64,000 bases of DNA. Source: Bacteroidales bacterium. Its GTDB lineage: Bacteria; Bacteroidota; Bacteroidia; Bacteroidales; UBA932. The stretch is taken from NCBI GenBank assembly GCA_017423025.1, contig JAFPGC010000045.1, positions 1 through 64,000 of the forward strand. Direction: 5' to 3'. Both the position numbers and the translations under genes were made by a program. The notes under the pieces were generated by a model, which was not told where the DNA came from, did not search any database, and was given only the letters and a program-made list of their open reading frames with translations. How positions within the stretch are numbered: position 1 is the first letter of the stretch; each line of letters opens with the position of its first letter. Below, piece by piece: positions 9,007-18,474 of the stretch.

Positions 9007-9040
9007 CCGGTTCTCCCCGATGGAGGAACCGGCTTTTTTT
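9007..9040 (+). terminator. Terminator-like attenuator directly before carAB
   Basis: CCGGTTC plus TCC pair with GGA plus GAACCGG (one bulged G), followed by CTTTTTTT. The U tract ends only 4 nt before the ATG. A terminator between promoter and start codon with no other promoter after it is the arrangement of an attenuated leader. Confidence 0.55.
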
Positions 9041-9044
9041 GTGT

Positions 9045-12000
9045 ATGAAAGCAGTTTTGATATTGGAAGACGGATCCCGCTACGAAGGGACCGCATTCGG
9101 AAGCCTCCGGAATACTTCTGGGGAGGTGGTGTTCAACACGGCCATGACAGGTTATCCCGAAAGCCTGACCGACCCTTCCTATGCGGGCCAGATCCTGGTT
9201 TCCACCTTTCCCCTCATCGGCAATTATGGCGTACCGCCGCACCGTAAGGAAGAAGACGGCCTGGAAGAGCACTTTGAAGGCAGTCACATCTATGCCCGCG
9301 CCCTGGTAGTGGCCGATTACAGCAGCGCCTACAGCCACTGGAACGCGGAGGAAAACCTGGAAGCCTGGCTTCGGCGCGAAGACATCCCCGCCATTACCGG
9401 CATCGACACCCGCGCCCTCACCAAGGCCCTCCGCGAAAAGGGCGTGATGCGCGGCCGCATCGTGATGGAAGGCCAGGAGGACCACTCCGGGATAGATACT
9501 TACGAAGACCATAATTTCGTGGCCGATGTCTCCTGCCGCGAGGTGCTCCGCTACCTCCCGGCCCAGGCCCCCAAAAAGAAGGTGGTGCTGGTGGACTGCG
9601 GCTGCAAATACAATATCATCCGCTGCCTGCTCTCCCGTGGCCTGGAAGTCATCCGCGTCCCGTGGAACTACGACTACAGCGGAATGGAATACGACGGCCT
9701 GTTCCTGAGCAACGGACCGGGCAATCCGGAACAGTGCCAGGAGGCTGTAGCTATCCTTAGGAAAGTAATGGCCGATGGGCTCAAAGCCGCGGCCGAAGGG
9801 CGTCCCGTCAAGCCCATCATGGGCATCTGCCTGGGCAACCAGCTGCTGGGCATTGCCGCAGGCGCCCGCGTCTATAAATTGAAATACGGCCACCGCGGCC
9901 ACAACCAGCCGGTGCGCCTGAGCGGCACCACCGAGTGCTTCATCACCAGCCAGAACCACGGCTACGCCATTGCCAACGACTCCCTGCCGGAAGGCTGGAA
10001 GCCCCTCCTCGTGAATATGAACGACGGTTCCAACGAAGGTATGGAGCACGAGTCCCTGCCCTGGTTCTCCGTCCAGTTCCATCCCGAGGCCAACGGCGGC
10101 CCGCTGGATACGGAAGTGCTCTTCGATCGCTTCGCCTCCCTGTTGGAGCACCCGCTGACCGACGGACTTCCGCCCATCAGCGGCCATCTGGAGAAGAAGC
10201 TTCCGGCATTCCAGCCCAAGAAGGCCATCTCTACCGTCCTGGTCCTGGGCTCCGGCGCCCTCAAGATCGGTGAAGCCGGAGAATTCGACTATTCCGGTTC
10301 CCAGGCCCTCAAGGCCCTCCGCGAGGAAGGCATCCGCACCGTCCTCATCAACCCGAATATCGCCACCGTCCAGACCAGCGAAGGCATTGCCGACAAGATT
10401 TACTTCCTGCCGGTGACGCCCGACTTTGTGGAGAAAGTCATCCGCAAGGAGCGTCCGGACGGCATTTTCCTCTCTTTCGGTGGCCAGACGGCCCTCAACT
10501 GCGGCATCCAGCTCTACAAGAGCGGAGTGCTGGAGCGCTACGGCGTGCAGGTGCTGGGAACGCCCGTCCAGACCATCATCGACACGGAAGACCGCGAACT
10601 CTTCGTGGAAAAACTGGACGAGATTGACGTCAAGACCATCAGCAGCGTCGCCTGCTCGTCCATCGAGGAGGCCAAGAAGGCCGCGGCCGAACTGGGCTAT
10701 CCCGTGATCCTTAGATCGGCCTTTGCCCTGGGCGGCCTGGGATCCGGCTTCTGCGACGACGAGGCCCAGCTGGTCAAACTGGCCGAGAAATCCTTCTCCT
10801 TCTCCCCGCAGGTGCTGGTGGAAAAGAGCCTGAAGGGCTGGAAGGAAATCGAATACGAAGTGGTGCGGGATGCCTATGACAACTGCATCACCGTGTGTAA
10901 CATGGAGAACTTTGACCCGCTGGGTATCCACACGGGTGAGAGCATCGTGATTGCACCCTCCCAAACCCTCTCCAACGAGGAATATCACTACCTCCGCCGC
11001 CTGGCCATCAAGATTGTCCGGCACTTGGGCATCGTGGGCGAGTGCAACGTCCAGTATGCCTTCGACCCCAACTCGGAGGACTACCGCGTCATCGAGGTAA
11101 ACGCACGCCTCAGCCGTTCATCGGCCCTGGCCTCCAAGGCCACCGGCTACCCGCTGGCCTTCATTGCCGCCAAGCTGGGCCTGGGCAAGGGTCTGTTCGA
11201 CCTTCGCAACAGCGTGACCCAGACCACATCGGCCTATTTTGAGCCGGCCCTGGACTATGTGGTTTGCAAGATTCCCCGCTGGGACCTGGGCAAATTCCAC
11301 GGCGTGGACCGCGAGATCGGTTCCAGCATGAAGTCCGTGGGCGAGGTGATGTCCATCGGCCGTACCTTTGAAGAAGCCATCCAGAAGGGTCTGAGAATGA
11401 TAGGGCAGGGGATGCACGGTTTCGTGGAGAACCACCCGCTTCCGTTCCCGGATCTGGACAAGGCCCTTCGCGAACCCACGGACATGCGTATTTTCGCTAT
11501 CAGCACCGCCCTGCAGCAGGGCTACAGCGTGGAGCGCATCCATGAACTCACGCGCATTGACCGCTGGTTCCTGCTGAAGCTGCTCAATATCATTCACCTG
11601 AACGAAGAACTCAGGAACTATCGGGTAGAGACCATTCCGGCCGACCTCCTGCGCCGCGCCAAGGTTTATGGCTTCTCGGATTTCCAGATTTCCCGTGCTA
11701 CGGCCGTGGCCGGTGTGCAGCCGGACTCCCTGGCCGTCCGTGCCCGCCGCGAGGCCATGGGCATTGTTCCCTATGTGAAGCAGATAGATACCCTGGCCGG
11801 CGAATTCCCCGCCGAGACCAACTACCTCTATATGACTTACCAAGCCACGGAGCACGATGTGGCTCCTGGCAGCCAGGACAGCCGCGAAGGCGTGGTGGTG
11901 CTGGGCTCCGGTGCTTACCGCATTGGCTCCTCCGTGGAGTTTGACTGGTGCTGCGTGCAGGCTGTCAGGACCATCCGCAACCACGGTTACCGCAGCGTAG

Positions 12001-13433
12001 TGGTCAATTACAACCCGGAGACGGTCTCCACGGACTACGACGTTACCGACCGCCTGTACTTCGACGAACTCTCCTTCGAACGCGTCCTGGACGTGGTGGC
12101 CATGGAATCACCCAAGGGCGTGGTGGTGTCCACCGGCGGCCAGATTCCCAACAACCTGGCCGTGAAACTGGCCAATCGGGGCATCCGCCTGCTGGGCACA
12201 TCGGCCGAAGACATCGACCGTGCCGAGGATCGCAAGAAGTTCTCCGCCATGCTGGACGGTCTGGGCGTGGATCAGCCCGAATGGGGCGAGCTAACCTCGC
12301 AGGCCGATATTGACAGCTTTATCGGCCGGGTAGGCTTCCCGGTACTGGTCCGTCCTTCCTATGTGCTCTCCGGCGCGGCCATGAACATCTGTTCCAACCA
12401 GGAGGAGCTGGAGCGCTTCCTGCAGCTGGCCGCCACCGTTTCCCAGGAGCACCCGGTGGTGGTGAGCCGTTTCATCGAAAACGCCAAGGAAATTGAATTC
12501 GACGCCGTGGCCGACCACGGTCAGATCATCGCATACGCCATTGGGGAACATGTGGAGTTTGCCGGGGTGCATTCCGGTGACGCCACCATCCAGTTCCCGC
12601 CGCAGAAGCTGTACGTAGAGACGGTGCGCCGCATCAAGCGCATCAGCCGCCAGATAGCCGCCGGCCTGCACATCAGCGGTCCCTTCAACATCCAGTACCT
12701 GGCCAAGGAGAACGACGTGAAGGTGATCGAGTGCAACCTGCGCGCCAGCCGCAGCTTCCCCTTCGTGAGCAAGGTCCTGAAGATCAACTTCGTGGAACTG
12801 GCTACCAAGATCATGCTGGGAGAGAAGGTGACCCCGCCTTCCAAGGACCTCTTCGACCTGGACTGCGTGGGCATCAAGGCTTCCCAGTTCTCCTTCAACC
12901 GCCTCCAGAAGGCCGATCCCGTCCTGGGCGTGGACATGGCCTCCACCGGTGAGGTGGGCTGCATAGGTGACGACGTCCCCACCGCCATCCTGGAATCCAT
13001 GCTCTCGGTGGGCTACCGGATTCCCAAGCAGAACATCCTCCTTTCTACGGGTACACCCAAGCAGAAGGCCGATATGCTCCCGGCCGCCAGGATGCTGGTG
13101 AACCACGGCTACAAGCTCTTCGCTACCGGCGGTACCTCCCGTTACCTTACGCAGAATGGTGTTCCCAACACGCTGGTCCACTGGCCCAGCGAGCCCGAGA
13201 AAGAGCCGCAGGCCCTGGATCTGCTGCACCGCAAGGAGATTGACCTGGTGGTAAACATCCCTAAGGACCTGACCCCGCGCGAGCTTTCCAACGGATACAA
13301 GATCCGCCGCGCCGCCATCGACCTGAACATTCCGCTGGTGACCAACGCCCGCCTTGCTGTGGCCTTCATATCGGCCTTCTGCACGGTGGACGTGGACAGC
13401 ATTCCCATCAAGAGCTGGGACGAATTTGCATAA
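9045..13433 (+). CDS. carAB: Carbamoyl phosphate synthase, fused small and large chains
   Basis: One uninterrupted frame of 1462 residues holds both chains. Residues 1-360 are CarA: a small-chain N-terminal domain (MKAVLILEDGSRYEGTAFG) and a class I glutaminase with Cys262 in GICLGNQ, QNHGYAI, and His346-Pro-Glu348. A linker of about 35 residues leads into CarB at about 395 (VLVLGSGALKIGEAGEFDYS), with two ATP-grasp halves and a C-terminal MGS-like allosteric domain (FATGGTSRYL). It makes carbamoyl phosphate from glutamine, bicarbonate and two ATP for pyrimidines and arginine. Separate carA and carB are usual in bacteria; the one-chain form resembles the CPS II part of eukaryotic CAD. The start is ATG 9045; upstream sequence is the leader. 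It is first of a carAB-glnN-purF-purA operon. Confidence 0.93.
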   Translation: MKAVLILEDGSRYEGTAFGSLRNTSGEVVFNTAMTGYPESLTDPSYAGQILVSTFPLIGNYGVPPHRKEEDGLEEHFEGSHIYARALVVADYSSAYSHWNAEENLEAWLRREDIPAITGIDTRALTKALREKGVMRGRIVMEGQEDHSGIDTYEDHNFVADVSCREVLRYLPAQAPKKKVVLVDCGCKYNIIRCLLSRGLEVIRVPWNYDYSGMEYDGLFLSNGPGNPEQCQEAVAILRKVMADGLKAAAEGRPVKPIMGICLGNQLLGIAAGARVYKLKYGHRGHNQPVRLSGTTECFITSQNHGYAIANDSLPEGWKPLLVNMNDGSNEGMEHESLPWFSVQFHPEANGGPLDTEVLFDRFASLLEHPLTDGLPPISGHLEKKLPAFQPKKAISTVLVLGSGALKIGEAGEFDYSGSQALKALREEGIRTVLINPNIATVQTSEGIADKIYFLPVTPDFVEKVIRKERPDGIFLSFGGQTALNCGIQLYKSGVLERYGVQVLGTPVQTIIDTEDRELFVEKLDEIDVKTISSVACSSIEEAKKAAAELGYPVILRSAFALGGLGSGFCDDEAQLVKLAEKSFSFSPQVLVEKSLKGWKEIEYEVVRDAYDNCITVCNMENFDPLGIHTGESIVIAPSQTLSNEEYHYLRRLAIKIVRHLGIVGECNVQYAFDPNSEDYRVIEVNARLSRSSALASKATGYPLAFIAAKLGLGKGLFDLRNSVTQTTSAYFEPALDYVVCKIPRWDLGKFHGVDREIGSSMKSVGEVMSIGRTFEEAIQKGLRMIGQGMHGFVENHPLPFPDLDKALREPTDMRIFAISTALQQGYSVERIHELTRIDRWFLLKLLNIIHLNEELRNYRVETIPADLLRRAKVYGFSDFQISRATAVAGVQPDSLAVRARREAMGIVPYVKQIDTLAGEFPAETNYLYMTYQATEHDVAPGSQDSREGVVVLGSGAYRIGSSVEFDWCCVQAVRTIRNHGYRSVVVNYNPETVSTDYDVTDRLYFDELSFERVLDVVAMESPKGVVVSTGGQIPNNLAVKLANRGIRLLGTSAEDIDRAEDRKKFSAMLDGLGVDQPEWGELTSQADIDSFIGRVGFPVLVRPSYVLSGAAMNICSNQEELERFLQLAATVSQEHPVVVSRFIENAKEIEFDAVADHGQIIAYAIGEHVEFAGVHSGDATIQFPPQKLYVETVRRIKRISRQIAAGLHISGPFNIQYLAKENDVKVIECNLRASRSFPFVSKVLKINFVELATKIMLGEKVTPPSKDLFDLDCVGIKASQFSFNRLQKADPVLGVDMASTGEVGCIGDDVPTAILESMLSVGYRIPKQNILLSTGTPKQKADMLPAARMLVNHGYKLFATGGTSRYLTQNGVPNTLVHWPSEPEKEPQALDLLHRKEIDLVVNIPKDLTPRELSNGYKIRRAAIDLNIPLVTNARLAVAFISAFCTVDVDSIPIKSWDEFA

Positions 13434-13455
13434 TGGACACACAAACACAGAGTAT

Positions 13456-15642
13456 ATGAGCAAACTTAGATTCGATGTCGTTCAAGACGCATTCAAGAAG
13501 AGAGCCCTGGATGTAGTGGCTCCCGCCAACCTTCCGTCGAAGTATTTCGGCGAGCTGGTATTCAACCGCGACATGATGCGCAAGTATTTGGATATCAAGG
13601 CGTATGAGGCCTTGGTGGACTGCGTCGACAACGGCCGTCCCCTGGACCTGGCTACCGCCGACGAGGTAGCCGAAGGCATGAAGGAGTGGGCCCTGAGCCA
13701 CGGTGTGACGCACATCACCCACTGGTTCCAGCCCCTGACGGAAGTGACGGCCGAAAAGCACGACTCCCTCATGGAGTACGACCGCAAGGGCGGTATGATT
13801 GAATCCTTCAACGGAAAGGCCCTCATCCAGCAGGAGCCCGATGCCTCCTCCTTCCCCAGTGGCGGCATCCGCGCAACCTTCGAGGCCCGCGGCTATACCG
13901 CCTGGGACCCCACTTCCCCCGTCTTCATCCAGGATGACACCCTCTGCATCCCCACCATCTTCATTTCCTATACGGGTGAAGCCCTGGACTACAAAGCCCC
14001 TCTGAAGAAGGCCCTGAAAGCCGTCTCGGACGCTGCCATTCCTATCTGCAAACTCTTTGATTCCAAGGTCAAGAAGGTCAATTCCTATCTGGGTTGGGAA
14101 CAGGAGTACTTCCTGGTGGACGAGGACCTGTACGCCGCCCGCCCGGACCTGATGCTCACGGGCCGCACCCTTATGGGCCATGCCTCTTCCAAGAACCAGC
14201 AGCTGGACGACCACTACTTCGGAGCCATCCCCACCCGAGTAGCCGCCTTCATGCGCGACCTGGAATTCGAAGGCTACAAGCTGGGCATTCCGCTCAAGAC
14301 CCGCCACAACGAGGTGGCCCCCAACCAGTTTGAGTTCGCCCCCATCTTCGGGGAATGCAACCTCTCCAATGACCAGAACCAGATGATCATGAATACCATG
14401 AACCGGGTGGCCCGCAAGCATGGTTTCGTGGTCCTGCTGCACGAAAAGCCTTTCGCCGGCATCAACGGTTCCGGTAAGCACAATAACTGGTCCTTGGGTA
14501 CGGATACCGGCACCCTGCTCATGGCTCCCGGCAAGGACGCCAAGGGAAATCTGCAGTTCATCATCTTCTTCGTGAACGTACTGGCCGCCGTGCAGCGTCA
14601 CAACGCTCTCCTCAAAGCCAGCATCGCCAGCGCCACCAACGCCCACCGTCTGGGCGCCAACGAGGCTCCGCCGGCCATCGTGTCGGCCTTCCTGGGCCAG
14701 ACCATGACCCAGGTGCTGCGCAAGTTGCTGGAAGTCCCTTCCGGCACTCCCATCGAGATCGCAGGCAAGAAAGGCGCTTCCGTGGGCATTGTGGAGATTC
14801 CCCAGATTTTCCTGGACAATACGGACCGCAACCGTACTTCTCCTTTCGCCTTTACCGGTAACCGCTTTGAGTTCCGCGCCGTGGGTTCCAGCGCCAACTG
14901 CGCCGGTGCCATGACTGTGCTCAACGCCGCCGTGGCCCAGCAGCTCATCGAGTTCAAGGCCGCTCTGGATAAGGAAATGGCTTCCGGCAAGCCGCTGGAA
15001 GTGGCCGCCATGGATGTGCTCAAACCCATCATCCGTTCCGTAATCGATGTCGTTTGCTTCGACGGCAACGGCTACTCCGATGAGTGGAAGAAGGAAGCCG
15101 CCCGCCGCGGTCTGGATACCGAAACCCGCGTTCCGGAGATGTTTAAGGCCTTCACAAAGCCCGAGTCTGTGGAACTCTTTACCTCCCTGGGCATCTATTC
15201 CCTCAAGGAACTGCAGGCCCGCAACGAGGTGAAGTGGGAGATGTACTCCAAGAAGATCCAGATTGAGGCCCGCGTCATGGGGCGCATGGCCACCAACCAT
15301 ATCATTCCCGCCGCCCTGGCCTACCAGACCAAACTCCTGAGCAATATCAAGCTCATGAAGGACATCTGCCCCGACGGTTATGAATCGCAGGCCGATGTGG
15401 CCCTCAATCTGGTGCGCAGCATCTCTTCGCTGGTGTCGGAGATTACGGGCAAGGTAGACCAGATGGTAGAGGCCCGCAAGGCTGCCAACGCATTGGAGAA
15501 CGAATATGAGAAGGCATCGGCCTATCACGCCATAGCCGAAAGGCTGGAAGCCATCCGCAAACCCATCGACAAGCTGGAAGAGATTGTGGACAACGACGTA
15601 TGGCCGCTTCCTAAGTACCGCGAACTGCTGTTCATCAACTAA
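13456..15642 (+). CDS. glnN: Glutamine synthetase type III
   Basis: 728 residues, the length of GSIII enzymes and much longer than GSI. It contains the GSIII N-terminal domain, PSGGIRATFEARGYTAWDP, the KTRHNEVAPNQFEFAP catalytic segment with metal-binding Glu and substrate residues, and GKHNNWSLGTD, the nucleotide-binding motif. It makes glutamine from glutamate, ammonia and ATP. The gene is 22 bp after carAB and overlaps the purF start by one base (TAATG). The context supplies glutamine for CarAB, PurF and PurL encoded around it. No typical nitrogen regulator is next to it. Confidence 0.93.
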   Translation: MSKLRFDVVQDAFKKRALDVVAPANLPSKYFGELVFNRDMMRKYLDIKAYEALVDCVDNGRPLDLATADEVAEGMKEWALSHGVTHITHWFQPLTEVTAEKHDSLMEYDRKGGMIESFNGKALIQQEPDASSFPSGGIRATFEARGYTAWDPTSPVFIQDDTLCIPTIFISYTGEALDYKAPLKKALKAVSDAAIPICKLFDSKVKKVNSYLGWEQEYFLVDEDLYAARPDLMLTGRTLMGHASSKNQQLDDHYFGAIPTRVAAFMRDLEFEGYKLGIPLKTRHNEVAPNQFEFAPIFGECNLSNDQNQMIMNTMNRVARKHGFVVLLHEKPFAGINGSGKHNNWSLGTDTGTLLMAPGKDAKGNLQFIIFFVNVLAAVQRHNALLKASIASATNAHRLGANEAPPAIVSAFLGQTMTQVLRKLLEVPSGTPIEIAGKKGASVGIVEIPQIFLDNTDRNRTSPFAFTGNRFEFRAVGSSANCAGAMTVLNAAVAQQLIEFKAALDKEMASGKPLEVAAMDVLKPIIRSVIDVVCFDGNGYSDEWKKEAARRGLDTETRVPEMFKAFTKPESVELFTSLGIYSLKELQARNEVKWEMYSKKIQIEARVMGRMATNHIIPAALAYQTKLLSNIKLMKDICPDGYESQADVALNLVRSISSLVSEITGKVDQMVEARKAANALENEYEKASAYHAIAERLEAIRKPIDKLEEIVDNDVWPLPKYRELLFIN

Positions 15643-17024
15643 TGGCTTTCCCGGATAACAGGCAATGGCACGAAGAGTGCGGTGTGGTGGGCTTCTATGA
15701 AGTGGACCACGCCGCCACCCATGCCTTCATGGCCCTTCAGAGCCTCCAGCACCGGGGGCAGCAGGGCTGTGGCATTGCTGCCGTACATCCGGATGGTTCC
15801 CTGGGCCTGCACAAGGGTGCCGGCCTGGTGAAGGAAGTTTTCAAAAAAGAGACTATTGACTCCCTTCCAGGCACCTCCTGCATCGGCCATGTACGCTATC
15901 CGACCACCAATGTGGGCGGGCAGGAGAACCTTCAGCCTTTCCTGTATACCAGTCGGGAACATCCCTTCGCCCTGGCCCACAACGGCAACATTGTGAATGC
16001 CGAACGGGTCAAGAGCTATCTGGAGAAGCGGGGCCATCTGTTCCACAGCACCTCCGACAGCGAGCTTTTTGCCGATCTGGTGGGCTCCAACCTGCACGGG
16101 GGAGACTGGCACAAGGCCATCGCCCAGGCGGTCCGTCTGCTGGACGGCGCCTATGCGACGGTTATCCTTACTCCGCACGCCCTTTTTGCCTGTCGCGACC
16201 GCTACGGCTTCCGCCCGCTGTCCCTGGGACGCATGGGGAACGGCTACGTGGTAGCCAGCGAGACCTGCGCCCTGGATACGGTAGGGGCCACTTTTGTCCG
16301 GGACGTGGAACCCGGAGAATTGTTGGCCATTGATGCCCGGGGCGTCCATTCCACCTTCCTGGCCCGTACGGGCTCCCACTGTATGTGCGCCATGGAGTAT
16401 ATCTATTTCGCCAGGCCTGACAGCGTCATCGAGGGGTGCAGCGTGCATGCCTTCCGCCGGCGCTCCGGAGTTCTGCTGCAGGCGGAACATCCCGCCCCGG
16501 CCGACCTCGTGACCTGCGTTCCCGAATCCAGCATGAGCGCCGCCATCGGCTTTGCCGAAGCCTCCGGCCTGCCCCTGGAGATGGGACTCATCAAGAATAT
16601 GTATGTGGCCCGCACCTTCATCCAGCCCACCCAGTCCATGCGCGACGTGGGGGTCAGGATGAAACTGGCGGCCGTTCCCAGCATTGTGAGGGGAAAGAGC
16701 GTGGCGGTCATTGACGATTCCATAGTTCGCGGCACCACCTCGCGCATCCTTGTGCAGATGCTGCGGGATGCCGGCGCCACCGCCGTGCACATGCGCATCG
16801 CCAGCCCTCCCTATGCCTGGCCCTGCTTTTACGGCATTGACACGGGGACCCGGGACCAGCTGCTGGCTGCCGACCGCACCGTGGAACAGATCCGCGATTT
16901 CATAGGGGCCGATTCGGTGGAATACCTCTCCACCCATGCCCTCCTCGAAGCTTCGGGCCGCACCCAGCTGTGCACGGCCTGCTTCGACGGCAATTACCCC
17001 ACGGATCTTTACCAAGACAATTAA
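15642..17024 (+). CDS. purF: Amidophosphoribosyltransferase (intact copy)
   Basis: 460 residues. The glutaminase nucleophile is Cys13 in EECGVVG, after a 12-residue propeptide like the one removed in Bacillus PurF. GHVRYPT and AHNGNIVN, the glutamine and oxyanion-hole motifs, are intact. The phosphoribosyltransferase domain has VIDDSIVRGTTS for PRPP. Four cysteines in the places used by the Bacillus-type 4Fe-4S cluster are visible (CAMEYIYF, PCFYG, LCTACF). It catalyses the first committed step, PRPP plus glutamine to phosphoribosylamine. It is in the carAB-glnN operon. Compare the altered second copy at 28247-29605. Confidence 0.93.
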   Translation: MAFPDNRQWHEECGVVGFYEVDHAATHAFMALQSLQHRGQQGCGIAAVHPDGSLGLHKGAGLVKEVFKKETIDSLPGTSCIGHVRYPTTNVGGQENLQPFLYTSREHPFALAHNGNIVNAERVKSYLEKRGHLFHSTSDSELFADLVGSNLHGGDWHKAIAQAVRLLDGAYATVILTPHALFACRDRYGFRPLSLGRMGNGYVVASETCALDTVGATFVRDVEPGELLAIDARGVHSTFLARTGSHCMCAMEYIYFARPDSVIEGCSVHAFRRRSGVLLQAEHPAPADLVTCVPESSMSAAIGFAEASGLPLEMGLIKNMYVARTFIQPTQSMRDVGVRMKLAAVPSIVRGKSVAVIDDSIVRGTTSRILVQMLRDAGATAVHMRIASPPYAWPCFYGIDTGTRDQLLAADRTVEQIRDFIGADSVEYLSTHALLEASGRTQLCTACFDGNYPTDLYQDN

Positions 17025-17040
17025 ATACTTAAACATTAAT

Positions 17041-18321
17041 ATGGAACAGAAAAAGTTAGACGTAGTGCTCGGTCTCCAGTGGGGAGACGAAGGAAAAGGT
17101 AAGGTGGTGGATGTGCTCACCCCGGCCTACAACGTGGTAGCCCGTTTCCAGGGTGGTCCCAACGCGGGCCATTCGCTGGTGTTTGACGGGGACCATTTTG
17201 TGCTCCATACGGTCCCTTCCGGCATCTTCCGCAAGGGAACGGTGAACGTGATCGGCAATGGCGTGGTCATCGATCCGGTCATCCTGATGGAGGAGATTTC
17301 CGAGATTGAGAAGAGGGGAGTGGACGTTAGCGACAAACTCCTCATCTCCAAACGTGCCCACCTGATCCTTCCCACGCACCGTGCTCTGGATGCCGCCAGC
17401 GAAAGCGCCATGGGCAAAGCCAAGATCGGCTCTACCCTCAAGGGCATCGGCCCCGCCTATGCCGACAAGACCGGTCGCAACGGCCTCCGCGTGGGGGATA
17501 TCCTCCAGGCCAATTTCCAGGCCCTGTACGAGTCCCGCAAGCAGCGTCATCTTCTGCTTCTGCAGCAGTATCCGGCCTATGAGAGCCCCTTCGATTTCGC
17601 TACCTACGAGCAGGAGTGGTTCCAGGCTGTGGAACAGATGAAGCGTTTCCCCTTCATCGACAGCGAAGTTTATGTGAACGAGGCTTTGGAGAAGGGCGTT
17701 TCCATTCTGGCCGAGGGTGCCCAGGGTTCCCTGCTGGACATTGACTTCGGCACCTATCCCTACGTCACATCTTCCAACACCCTGTCGGCCGGCGTCTGCA
17801 CGGGCCTGGGCATCGCCCCTTCCCGCGTAGGCCGGGTCTACGGCATCTTCAAGGCCTACTGCACCCGCGTGGGCAGCGGTCCCTTCCCCACGGAGCTCTT
17901 CGACGAGGACGGCGAGCGCCTGCGCCAGATCGGCCACGAATTCGGTGCTACCACCGGACGTCCCCGCCGCACCGGCTGGCTGGACATGGTTGCCCTCAAG
18001 TACACGGTGATGATGAACGGCGTGACGGACCTCATCATGATGAAATCCGACGTGCTGGATGAATTTGACACCATCAAGGTGGCCGTGGCTTACAAGGAAG
18101 GCAACCAGACTACCGACCGCTTCCCGTACGACGGAGGCAAGAACGTTACTCCTATATATAAGGAATTCCCCGGCTGGAAAACCCCGCTCAGCGACCTGCG
18201 CAAATATGAGGATTTCCCCGAGGCCTTCAAGAACTATATAGCCTACATCGAGGCCGAAACCAAGTGCCGCATCTCCATAGTCTCCGTAGGACCGGACCGC
18301 GACGCGACGGTCGTCCGCTAA
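17041..18321 (+). CDS. purA: Adenylosuccinate synthetase
   Basis: 426 residues from ATG 17041, 16 bp after purF. GLQWGDEGKGK at 11-21 is the GTP and IMP-binding N-terminal motif; GGPNAGHS, EGAQGSLLDIDFGTYPYVTSS and TTGRPRRTGWLD are all present. It condenses IMP and aspartate with GTP, the first step from IMP to AMP; PurB at 20907-22202 completes it. The frame is open upstream into purF, but the family N-terminus fixes this start. Confidence 0.95.
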   Translation: MEQKKLDVVLGLQWGDEGKGKVVDVLTPAYNVVARFQGGPNAGHSLVFDGDHFVLHTVPSGIFRKGTVNVIGNGVVIDPVILMEEISEIEKRGVDVSDKLLISKRAHLILPTHRALDAASESAMGKAKIGSTLKGIGPAYADKTGRNGLRVGDILQANFQALYESRKQRHLLLLQQYPAYESPFDFATYEQEWFQAVEQMKRFPFIDSEVYVNEALEKGVSILAEGAQGSLLDIDFGTYPYVTSSNTLSAGVCTGLGIAPSRVGRVYGIFKAYCTRVGSGPFPTELFDEDGERLRQIGHEFGATTGRPRRTGWLDMVALKYTVMMNGVTDLIMMKSDVLDEFDTIKVAVAYKEGNQTTDRFPYDGGKNVTPIYKEFPGWKTPLSDLRKYEDFPEAFKNYIAYIEAETKCRISIVSVGPDRDATVVR

Positions 18322-18341
18322 AAAAAGGGTAAATAAAATTT

Positions 18342-18421
18342 CTGGTTGGATTTCTCTCTGAAGAGATAGATATCTTACTTCGGTGAAAGGGAGGATGTGG
18401 TTGGAAAAGCCGCACCCTCCC
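18342..18421 (+). repeat. Post-purA element: strong hairpin and repeat blocks
   Basis: CTGGTTGGATTT (18342-18353) and GTGAAAGGGAG (18383-18393) recur, in the opposite orientation, at 20822-20852 downstream of purB. A strong hairpin follows, GGGAGG (18389-18394) with CCTCCC (18416-18421), extended inward by TGTGG and CCGCA. There is no T run, so it is not a clear terminator. Its role is unknown. Confidence 0.4.
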
Positions 18422-18474
18422 TGCGCCAAGGTTTGTACGACAAAAATAGGTTTGCGATGATAAATTCCGTAAAG

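Noticed and set aside
8943..9044. N-terminal extension of CarA in the same frame
   Set aside because: The frame is open but would translate the leader hairpins, has no ATG and no family match; CarA proteins start at the MKAVLILEDG position.
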